From: Asparagopsis taxiformis
Taxonomy: Eukaryota; Rhodophyta; Florideophyceae; Bonnemaisoniales; Bonnemaisoniaceae
Assembly (NCBI GenBank): GCA_030407315.1
Contig: JALQPE010001900.1
Location: 85,773-149,772 of the forward strand
Reading direction: 5' to 3'
Length of the DNA: 64,000 nucleotides
In this document: in pieces, positions 18,699 to 27,248 of the stretch
Layout of the letters: each line of letters starts with the position of its first letter
How positions within the stretch are numbered: position 1 is the first letter of the stretch
Program-made: the position numbers and the translations under genes
Notes under the pieces: generated by a model
Databases searched by the model: none
Told to the model about the DNA's origin: nothing
Seen by the model: the letters and a program-made list of their open reading frames with translations, nothing else

Positions 18699-20084
18699 GT
18701 GCATAGAGTAAAACGTAGAGTAATGATAAAGAGTAGTTGGAATTGAAAACCATGCGATGCTAGATGTAGTATGAACAAGTGCTCGAGTTTATTAGGTTAT
18801 CGTTGAAACAGACAATCGGAAATGACGGCGGCACGTGACAGACCGTACAGGGTGAAATACAAGCCGATCGATACGGCACCATATGCAGAATGCGACTCGC
18901 GCGCAGAATTGTATTACACGCCAATGAAGGCCGATAAGCGCGCACGATTTGCAACACGAGCCTGAAAGTCGCGCCAGTCTACACAACCATCTCCACAAAC
19001 AACATCTACACAAGCCTCGAGCGCGGCTCGGAAACGACACGCCCCAAGATGAAAGCACCCCTCGCTCCGCGCAGACTGCTTCGGACAGCCCGAACGATCC
19101 GCGGCGATATCCAACAGTGGGGATGCGCTACGCGGAACGCACGCGCCGCGCACAGGAGCCTACCGGCGCTGCGGCGGTTGTAGACGCATCGGCGGGACGA
19201 AGGCTGTGCTCGGGCGGGTCTGACGAGGTATGTTCCGATGGGTCCAGCCGGGGTCAGACAGAGCGACGGCGGGGAAAGCGTGAATTGGGATATTTTCAGA
19301 AAGATGAATTTTGTCATGAAATTCAATTTCTACGCCGGAAATTGCCGCGTAGAAATTTGTTTCATTGATGTGTTCCCGCCGGAAATACATCATTGAAACC
19401 GAGGTCGCGCTCGCTGTGCGTACGAAACGTGTGTTGGCACTGTCGGACATCGCGGGAGATCATCACTAGACGACCGGTTATTCCAGCAATGTCGTCATGT
19501 CCGTTATACATCATCATGCCCACGGCTCATCCAGTAAGATCGACTCGGTTGTCAGCGAAAACTCGTCCCGATACTGAGACAACGCGTGCGAATGGAAGCC
19601 ACGATTCGACGCGCGGTGCGTATCCAACGACTGCGTGGTTAGCTGATGCGACGCGGTATGACGCGCGTGTTATTACCCCCGATGTGATGCAGGACATACA
19701 TCATATTTCGAACCGCCATTCGACCATCTCGGGCGCATCCAACGTCGCTGAATGCTCGCCGTCTGCGACCAGCACTCGACCAAACGCGCGTGCATCTACA
19801 TGTATCATACCCGTCGCGCGCGGCCGCATCTACAAGTTGTCGCTCGCGTCCGGATGACCATCATGACAACCGACGAAGCGCTCATAGTCTCTGCAACATG
19901 GCCGATCTCCTCGCAGAACCGCTCGATCGCACCGTTTCATACCCTCCCAGCGTACATGTAGTCATGTGCGGTAATGATAACCATCGTACAACAATCCAGT
20001 GGAATGCTTTCTATATTATGCGTGCGGATTATCATGGCCATGAATGCCATACACCTACACTTGTACCACCTCATACCGCTTCTT
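18699..20084. other. Intergenic stretch
   Basis: I see no supportable gene. Short frames on both strands overlap one another without domain content. A block TTGTACCACCTCATA just upstream of the next gene (20060-20075) recurs at 36735-36749 and could be a shared promoter element or repeat fragment. Confidence 0.45.
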
Positions 20085-20089
20085 GATCA

Positions 20090-20097
20090 CTATATAT
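20090..20097 (+). promoter_or_regulatory. TATA box of the Cys-rich secreted protein gene
   Basis: TATATATT lies about 95 bases before the ATG at 20185, a spacing close to the 72-79 bases seen for the small-protein family elsewhere in the window. Confidence 0.5.
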
Positions 20098-20184
20098 TCA
20101 CACCTAATACATCTTCTCACTCTGCGTACACCCGAGTCCTATCAACCCATCACCCATCGTCTGAACACCGAGCCGTCCCGCAAC

Positions 20185-20922
20185 ATGACGAGCACCCTAT
20201 CGCTCTTCCTCCGCCTAGTGTGTCTGGCAGCAGTGGTACACACTTCCCTCGCACAATGCCCCGCGTTTGCTACTTTAGTGAACGGAATCTGCACGTGTAA
20301 CTTGGGCGCCCAACCCATTCCTATGCAGTCAGTGTTCCAATGCCAACCCTGTCCCGCCGGAACCGCCAAGTCCAGCGTTGGTAACGTGGCATGCCTCCAA
20401 TGCCCCCCGAATACATTTTCAGCCCCTGGTTCGGTAGCATGTACCCCATGCCCACCAGGTACCGTTACAGTCGGTTCTCAGGCCGCTCCAACAGACTGTG
20501 TTTTTCCGTGTGTGGCAGGCCAATTCTTCCAGCCAGCAGACCTCTCTGCCGTGCCTCCAATCGCCACCCCTTCCTGTCTCCCATGTCCCCCAGGAACAGG
20601 CTCTCAGGTTGTTGGAGACTTCATATTGACCTGTCCTCCGTGTCCGCCGGGTGCATTCCAGCCGTTATCAGGACAAACTGCGTGCATAGCATGCCCTGCG
20701 GGACTCGTTTCTAATCCAGACAGGACGGCGTGTGTTCCGTCGACGACTCCTCCGACAACCACACGTCCATCCACCCTCTGTCCGCGAAGGGAGAGGAGGT
20801 GCATAACGCGTTTGAGAAGAAATCGCTGCAGGATTTTAACTGTTCTTATCTTGTGCAGCGGCCGCGAAATATCACGTTCCATGCTTGCAGGCGGAAGGGT
20901 CTGCAGAATTGTGTGCCCGTAA
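20185..20922 (+). CDS. Secreted Cys-rich protein with GCC2/GCC3-like repeats
   Basis: The frame gives 245 residues from the ATG at 20185. Residues 1-23 form a classic signal peptide ending in SLAQ, so export is expected. Four or five repeats of the form C-x-x-C-P-x-G-T, with a further Cys about 12-15 residues on, fill residues 45-185. This is the pattern of GCC2/GCC3 (ephrin-receptor-like, TNFR-like) extracellular modules. A Thr/Pro linker follows. The last 50 residues become Arg-rich and unlike the rest, while the third frame to 20930 reads as a plausible Cys-containing tail. A frameshift or sequencing indel near 20765-20785 is possible, so the C terminus is uncertain. No transmembrane segment is seen. 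A cell-wall or extracellular role is inference. Confidence 0.72.
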   Translation: MTSTLSLFLRLVCLAAVVHTSLAQCPAFATLVNGICTCNLGAQPIPMQSVFQCQPCPAGTAKSSVGNVACLQCPPNTFSAPGSVACTPCPPGTVTVGSQAAPTDCVFPCVAGQFFQPADLSAVPPIATPSCLPCPPGTGSQVVGDFILTCPPCPPGAFQPLSGQTACIACPAGLVSNPDRTACVPSTTPPTTTRPSTLCPRRERRCITRLRRNRCRILTVLILCSGREISRSMLAGGRVCRIVCP

Positions 20923-21333
20923 TGGTGTGAGTGGGCATTTGTTGTTTATTCTTCCATCTTTGGCAATTTTTGTAGAGACTTTGCTTACGGTAATCGAGTT
21001 AGATTGCCTGTTTGGCATTTGTCAACAAGGATATCACAACAACATTATGTAGGGTAAAATGAGTATCATCTAGCGTGTGTTATTCACCATACCACAAAGC
21101 TTGTTTGGCTTCTGTGGTAACAGAAAGTGGTAGGCGTTCGTTGTCTTTTCGAGAAGGTTGATCAAAAGGAGTTATCACTTCGATGTCTTTATTAAACAGT
21201 AACACTAACAGTTTCTTACTCTTATGCAATTCAGTATTGGCATGGTGTGCGTTCCCTGATGAATGCTTCTGCAATACAAATGATGTGTCAGCAACGGCTG
21301 AGAGGGGAACATCTCTGTTGCAAGAGCACAAGA

Positions 21334-21521
21334 GCAGAGCTACTGTAAACAACACGTGTTAAACAGCTGTAAACAAGTCAATAGTGATTTCATATCGCAC
21401 CGGCCACAATCACTCAATATGATAGACAACATAACAAAACAAAACAATCAAAGAATTACCATATTGCTCAAATCATAATCACACAATGTGATACAACTGA
21501 ATCAAGCTATAATGATTCATA
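21334..21521 (-). repeat. 3' LTR of element A
   Basis: This is a 188-bp copy, ending on the inner side at GATTCATA. It matches the copy at 26038-26225 without a difference that I can see. Such short LTRs are common in copia-type elements of algae and protists. Confidence 0.9.
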
Positions 21522-21548
21522 CTGCCCCAATTTTGAAGAGCACAGTCA

Positions 21549-24500
21549 TCAGCCGGTGGATTGATCAGAGTGGCGGAACATGGTTTCAGTAAAGGAGACG
21601 GGGATTTCACCCGAAAACATCATGAGCTGTAGAGGGAGCTCTAGGGGACTGTCTGGTTTGGTAAGCGGATCAGCTAAATTGCTTTTCCCAGGTAGCCAAA
21701 TCATAGTAGAAACATTTCGAGTCTCGAACTCATATCGTATCACACTGACGTCAGCTCGTATCGAACGGTCGGTAGCATTACGACAAGTAGAAAGCGTTGT
21801 GAATAAATCTTTCGAGTCCACTGCAACAATGTGAGCTACAGATACATTCAGGAGCTTCTCGTATGCCTTGACAAGCATTTTGCCTTCATCAATAGCTGCT
21901 CCAGCAGCCAGTATCTCAGCAGCACCGATAGACTTAACTGGTCGTTTCGACTTGTGTGATGTCCATGACATCAAGTGGAATGTAGCTCCTTCTCCAATCG
22001 GACCAAAGAGGAGGCCAGACAAGTATCCGATTTGTCCATGATCGATGCGTCTGCTAGCATCTGCGAATAAGAGTATGGATAGATCGTACTCACCACGTGA
22101 TGGTGCCTTGAACTTGATGACACTTCCCAAGCGTTTCAATGTACGCAGCATGTTGGTTTGCGTAACAAGGTCACGTACGGTAGGATGCGGTCCTTTTTGC
22201 TGTAAATAGCTTGCAGTTAATGCACAGAATGGGGAGGCCGCTATGCCCATCCATCCAATGGAACTATTTAGGGAGCGGAAAGCGGACAATTCAACATCAT
22301 TCAATGCATCATCAATTTCTTTCCTACGAAGGCGGGTGAGTGGGAACGGCTGCATCGACTCGAGCTTGTCATCTGCATGGATAGTAATGACATAGTCATC
22401 AGATTGTGTAATCGTCATCCCAAAGAATATAATGGTTCCAGGGCCAAATACGATTGTTCCGAGCTCATATGAATTAGATATCAAGTCAATAATATCTTGA
22501 ACATATCTCCTCTCCCCACACGGAAGAATGTCATCAACAACTTTGACAGCTGCAATAGAAAGTATATCATTCTCAATCTTATAGAAAAGCTGTGGTACAT
22601 AAACCAGTTGTGAAAGTCCAAGCCCAAAGAGGAAGTTATCAATATGATCTTGCCACTTTGCATTCGCGTTGACAAGACCATACGCAGCTGTGAGTAGTAG
22701 CCAATAGCATGATTTGGTTGCACATTCTCTTGGTGGCACAACATAGACATCTCGCTTTGCTTCTCCCGTCTGGAGGAAAGCACTCTTGAAGTCAACTTTC
22801 GCAATTGGCCACTTGTGTATAGATGCAAGTGATAGTAGCAACCGTATGCCTACAGGTGGGCAAGTTGCTGAATCAGTCTTTAGATTAGATTTTTCACAAT
22901 CTTTGTTCCCGTGAGGAGCGATCCGAGCTTTCATAATGTGCGAGCCATCATCACATATCTTGACTCTGTAAAGCACGTGACTGGTGATCACGTTTGCACC
23001 CTCAGGTACCTCTGATAAAGGTATTTCCTTGACAATTTTCTTAAATGAGGATTCTTCCTTATCGTATGCATTCTGAGTAACGTATGCTGGTAAGCCTTGT
23101 GCTTGAAATAACATGAAGTCTTTGATGCCGAATTGATCAAAGTACATCTTGATAGCATGTTGCTCAAAACTTTTCAATTCATGAGCAGGTGACAATTGCA
23201 CTTCATTACTGCATAACTTATCAGGTGTGAAGCGCCATTTCTCATCATCAAGATTGAGCTGTTCTGTATCACCATCGTTGTATTGGATGTTAAAGATTGC
23301 ATCCTTGATTGTAGAGACTGAACCAGTATAGTATGTGTCGTCTAGTGGCCAATAGATGTCTACAGAATCACCAATTTTGGGTAATTCATTGGGAGAGTCC
23401 GTATTATTGCATATGCCCACTGAATTGTTGAGATCGAAGTCAGCATCGTATCGCGTATCGGGTGGGTTTTGCAAGTTTTTGACATCAGCCTCATCTTCAT
23501 CTGCCATAAATTCATCAATTGTTTCATCTGCACTCTTTTCAATGGTGTCAATTGCTTCCTGGATTGATACTGCAAGTGCATCATCAGTAATTGCATGACG
23601 TATATCTTCAACAGCTGCCTTCATAGTTCTACCATTACGTCCAGGAACTGTTACAGCGCGAGAGGCATGGTCGTACGATAGGACTGGTTTAGGTGCGCTC
23701 CACGATCCCCTTTTCTCGTGCTGCCGTTTGACGTAGACTTGTACTAAATCACCCACTGAGATTGTTGGGTCTTGTACAGATTTCGATCTCAGAATTAATG
23801 TCAGCTTTCTCTTAGCAACGAGCTGGTCATGTGCAGAAATGATGTCAGCTGGTATCATTTTGAGTTTAGTATCCTTCTGTATCGGCCTTGTGTATCCTTT
23901 AGCAAGCTCATGGGCAGACATTACGTCGTTTCCATAGAGATTATTTGAAATCCTAATAGATTGCTGCACTAGCAATGTTTGCGCTAGTGAGTCAGATTCA
24001 TCCATACCATGTTGAAGTCGGATGAATATATCACGAATTACTCGATGTTTAGACTCCAGTACATTCTTGTTATGGCGTCTGGGTGGTATTGGTCGAGCTT
24101 CAATATCATGTTTGACAAGATATTCACGGAATTCAGCAGTGTCAAATGCTGGATCGTAAACAATTGCACCCGGTATCCAGAATGCTGATATCCATTGTGC
24201 ATCCAGTGTTGCTATAGCATGTTTCATAGAAGTGTCTGGAACTACAGCTCCAATGGAGTATCTCGTAGCTGAGTCCATAATGTGACAAACCCGCATGTCC
24301 TCCAAATGGAAGTGGTCGATACATATTACATCGTTGAATTGGCGGCTCATCGCACTCAGCGAAACTTTCCTCATTTTCTTCGGCTCTGAGGTTGCAGAGC
24401 AACTAGTGCATGTTTCCAGAACTCTTGACAAGTACTTCTTCACTTCATCACTCCAAAGACCATTGCGTTGTAAAAGTATCTTAATATCAGAGTATGTAGA

Positions 24501-26024
24501 GTGACCGCAAACATGTAGATGAACTTTGTCAACAATTTTTCTTAGTTCATTCCAAGGGCGGTTAGTGTCCCCATTGTGTATCGTTGTTGTTGCACAAAAC
24601 ATTTGTGATGCTTGTGAAACAGTGAGCTCATCTTGAAATTCGAGAAACGCCTTGCAGGGTATGTAACTGTGCATATCAATATCCAGAAGCTCAATTGTGC
24701 CATGACTGTTCCCTTTCATGTCTTTTGGAAGCTGCAACACGTTTTTCCCAATATGTATGATGTCACAATGCCGAGTTACATTGCGTCCAACAACCCATTG
24801 TGATGACCCTTGAATGACGAGGTGGCGTATCTCCACGGTATGGCCATTATCTGATAGTGCCCGTAGGATTATCGATCCAATTATGGGCCTACTATCACTG
24901 GAGTGCTCTCCAGTACCATATTGCCAGAATGGGCGATCTGCAATAGAGTCAGGTAAAGGATCGAAAGAACCATTCCAAGTTGGGAGGAGTAGAGGCTGTA
25001 GCAGTTTGAACTCATTTAGTCCAATTCCACTGTATGGTGCACCATCGTCAAGCAGTGGCCCTGTTGACATGGTTACATTCAAATTTTCTCCTTGTATCTG
25101 CACCATATTAAATGTGAGAGACTTTTTCTTTTGTAATGTCTTTGAAGCACAACTTTTGCTTGTGTCATTAGGAGAGATAGAAATTACTCCATGTTTGAGA
25201 GATCCATCGCGGTTGTGATCAACGGCCCAATGTCCAACTTGGTGACATTTTCTGCAAGTGCTTCGAGACTTCAAGTCAGCTAGTTCCTGTGGAGACAGTT
25301 TTCTGCGTTGGCCACGTTGCATACGTATCGCACTGTTGGCCTGTAGTGGTATGGTAGATAGTGAGCCATTTTCAGAGGTTTTTGGTCTGTCGCATTGTCT
25401 CAAAACAGATGATATTGAGCTGTAAGATACAGCTTTGAGAAAGGTTGATGTTGTCGCATTTGCATCAAATGTTGTATCACGCGGAGATGATGCTGCAAGT
25501 ACAGATATTCGTTGACCACTGTCAACGTCAGCATTATTTAGCAGCATGAATGCAGTCAATGAAGAAGGTAGCTCAATATCTTTGGAGTGTGCATTAAATT
25601 TGGCAACTTGTGCTTCAAAGCGTGACTCAAAATTCATGAACGACTCGCTTTGTCCACGTTTAGTATTCAGTAGTGCAATAAAGTCTTGATATACTTCACT
25701 TACTACAGCAAGTGGATCACGCTTGAAAACTTTCTGCACAATAGCAGTTGCACCATCAGCTGACTGTATGACATTGTCCGGGATTGCTTTGCATAATTCC
25801 TTTGCACGTCCAAACAATTGGCTCTGTAGCATGAGTCCTTGTAGTTCAGCTGGTATCTTGTTTGTGTTTGTATCCGGTAACATGTCATGGAATGAGCTCC
25901 ACAACTTTACAGAGGAGGCATACTCCTCTTGGTTCCCTTTTCCGTCCGTCCACGGAACATTTCGCACATCCCATGTGAAGCGCGGGCGCGAAGGAAGCGC
26001 TGATTTCCCAGTATCTGGGCCCAT
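21549..26024 (-). CDS. Gag-Pol polyprotein of element A with Tudor-like domain
   Basis: The protein has 1491 residues and starts at the ATG at 26024. Gag occupies about 1-250 and ends in a zinc knuckle C257-x2-C260-x4-H265-x4-H270, where the usual last Cys is His. The protease has a D-D-G-A motif at 326-329. A GAG-pre-integrase H...H/C-x2-C zinc region precedes the integrase core with Asp570, Asp624 and Glu657. Residues 882-930 match a Tudor/Agenet-like fold: V-D-I-Y-W-P-L-D, then an acidic Y-N-D-G-D strand and an L-D-x-E-K-W end. Copia-type RT follows (K-V-D-F-K-S-A-F-L block) with V-V-D-D at 1162-1165 in place of Y-V-D-D, then RNase H with an A-D-A-S block. The stop lies 27 bases from the 3' LTR. 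It is intact, so the element may be active. Confidence 0.92.
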   Translation of the reverse strand: MGPDTGKSALPSRPRFTWDVRNVPWTDGKGNQEEYASSVKLWSSFHDMLPDTNTNKIPAELQGLMLQSQLFGRAKELCKAIPDNVIQSADGATAIVQKVFKRDPLAVVSEVYQDFIALLNTKRGQSESFMNFESRFEAQVAKFNAHSKDIELPSSLTAFMLLNNADVDSGQRISVLAASSPRDTTFDANATTSTFLKAVSYSSISSVLRQCDRPKTSENGSLSTIPLQANSAIRMQRGQRRKLSPQELADLKSRSTCRKCHQVGHWAVDHNRDGSLKHGVISISPNDTSKSCASKTLQKKKSLTFNMVQIQGENLNVTMSTGPLLDDGAPYSGIGLNEFKLLQPLLLPTWNGSFDPLPDSIADRPFWQYGTGEHSSDSRPIIGSIILRALSDNGHTVEIRHLVIQGSSQWVVGRNVTRHCDIIHIGKNVLQLPKDMKGNSHGTIELLDIDMHSYIPCKAFLEFQDELTVSQASQMFCATTTIHNGDTNRPWNELRKIVDKVHLHVCGHSTYSDIKILLQRNGLWSDEVKKYLSRVLETCTSCSATSEPKKMRKVSLSAMSRQFNDVICIDHFHLEDMRVCHIMDSATRYSIGAVVPDTSMKHAIATLDAQWISAFWIPGAIVYDPAFDTAEFREYLVKHDIEARPIPPRRHNKNVLESKHRVIRDIFIRLQHGMDESDSLAQTLLVQQSIRISNNLYGNDVMSAHELAKGYTRPIQKDTKLKMIPADIISAHDQLVAKRKLTLILRSKSVQDPTISVGDLVQVYVKRQHEKRGSWSAPKPVLSYDHASRAVTVPGRNGRTMKAAVEDIRHAITDDALAVSIQEAIDTIEKSADETIDEFMADEDEADVKNLQNPPDTRYDADFDLNNSVGICNNTDSPNELPKIGDSVDIYWPLDDTYYTGSVSTIKDAIFNIQYNDGDTEQLNLDDEKWRFTPDKLCSNEVQLSPAHELKSFEQHAIKMYFDQFGIKDFMLFQAQGLPAYVTQNAYDKEESSFKKIVKEIPLSEVPEGANVITSHVLYRVKICDDGSHIMKARIAPHGNKDCEKSNLKTDSATCPPVGIRLLLSLASIHKWPIAKVDFKSAFLQTGEAKRDVYVVPPRECATKSCYWLLLTAAYGLVNANAKWQDHIDNFLFGLGLSQLVYVPQLFYKIENDILSIAAVKVVDDILPCGERRYVQDIIDLISNSYELGTIVFGPGTIIFFGMTITQSDDYVITIHADDKLESMQPFPLTRLRRKEIDDALNDVELSAFRSLNSSIGWMGIAASPFCALTASYLQQKGPHPTVRDLVTQTNMLRTLKRLGSVIKFKAPSRGEYDLSILLFADASRRIDHGQIGYLSGLLFGPIGEGATFHLMSWTSHKSKRPVKSIGAAEILAAGAAIDEGKMLVKAYEKLLNVSVAHIVAVDSKDLFTTLSTCRNATDRSIRADVSVIRYEFETRNVSTMIWLPGKSNLADPLTKPDSPLELPLQLMMFSGEIPVSFTETMFRHSDQSTG

Positions 26025-26027
26025 AAC
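26015..26027 (-). promoter_or_regulatory. Primer-binding site of element A (initiator tRNA-Met anticodon arm)
   Basis: GTTATGGGCCCAG on the minus strand is complementary to the conserved CTGGGCCCATAAC of eukaryotic initiator tRNA-Met. That is the internal half-tRNA primer used by Drosophila copia (established knowledge). The polyprotein ATG lies inside this site. Confidence 0.7.
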
Positions 26028-26037
26028 AACAGAAAGT

Positions 26038-26225
26038 GCAGAGCTACTGTAAACAACACGTGTTAAACAGCTGTAAACAAGTCAATAGTGATTTCATATC
26101 GCACCGGCCACAATCACTCAATATGATAGACAACATAACAAAACAAAACAATCAAAGAATTACCATATTGCTCAAATCATAATCACACAATGTGATACAA
26201 CTGAATCAAGCTATAATGATTCATA
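26038..26225 (-). repeat. 5' LTR of element A
   Basis: 188 bp, identical by eye to 21334-21521. It should hold the element promoter for minus-strand transcription. Only about 13 bases separate it from the start codon. Confidence 0.9.
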
Positions 26226-27248
26226 GTGGTACTCTTGAGGATATCCCTCTGCTCCCTTGTTTTCGAGCTTTTTTCCCTACTCCAGCCCCTGCTCAGGAAA
26301 GTAATTATTTATTGTCATACATAGCCCGTCGCCGATCTTTTGAATTCAGCCGACATTATACAGATTCCCTTCCATCTCTTGTTCCTCTTTAATATCCACC
26401 ATCTATTTCATTTAATGGGTATTGTAGTCCGCTGACGCTATTCGCTTAAACACTGCAGATATCGATAAGTGCACTGTACTGCTATACCGTACATTCCCCA
26501 ACATCTGTAAGCAATGCTTACCTCGTCGTTACTCATTGATATATCTCACATTGCGTGTTGCAATGCCAAGGGGTCTCTTCAGACCCCGGTACTGCGTTCG
26601 CAACAGTCGATCTACGTTCTCGCAATTGTCTTATCCGAAATAAAACGTCGATGGCATACTCCATCCGGAGGAACCATGGATCATCGATCTTATGCTAAAT
26701 TCGCTTTCGCATACGCGCCTTCCAATCACGAACACACCGCGCAGCCTGAGTTAACAGAGCCTGCTGCCCGTGGCGTACCACAGTATGTGCATCATTGCAG
26801 TATTATGTACCTCCTTTAGTACATTGGAATGCACGACACCCGCGTTTCATTCATACACGCTACTTCGTCACTGTTTTTGCATACACCCCCACTCTACTCT
26901 TCGTTTTTCTGCTGTTCTGTAACTTGCTACTCCCAGCGGTAATAACTCTACTTGGGAAGTGTTTTGGTCTCGATGGGCAAACTGATCGGAGAGGTAGTCG
27001 TGGCTCAGGCCATAACCCCCGAGCTCTTCATTGGGATAGAATTTTCCTTTTACTGGCTCTTTCTCCTCTGAGCAGTCTTTGTTGTCTATCTTTCGTACTA
27101 CTGTTGCAAGCATTGAACACTTCCGTGTTTGCATAACTGTAAACTATCAGTTCTCAACTGATATCTTGACCGCATTTCATGGTTCTGTAGCCTCAACGTG
27201 GCGCACACCCCTCAACATCCATTCTGCATGAGGTGGTTAATTTACTGC
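26226..27248. other. Intergenic stretch
   Basis: Nothing supportable as a gene. The frames are short and overlapping, and there is no recognised repeat until the U1 block begins near 27249. Confidence 0.45.

Larger units (their letters stand above)
21334..26225 (-). mobile_element. Copia-type LTR retrotransposon A, apparently complete
   Basis: Two direct repeats of 188 bp (21334-21521 and 26038-26225), identical by eye, enclose a single intact polyprotein gene on the minus strand. A primer-binding site overlaps the start codon and a purine-rich TTGGGGCAG precedes the 3' LTR (left side). The domain order gag, protease, integrase, reverse transcriptase, RNase H is that of Ty1/copia elements. 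Identical LTRs and an open polyprotein point to very recent insertion. I could not find a convincing target-site duplication, and the LTR ends lack a clean TG...CA. Confidence 0.92.

Noticed and set aside
21080..21355. Hydrophobic minus-strand frame next to the LTR of element A, as a host gene interrupted by the insertion
   Set aside because: Its start is a GTG inside the LTR, and no continuation is visible beyond 26225 on the other side of the element.
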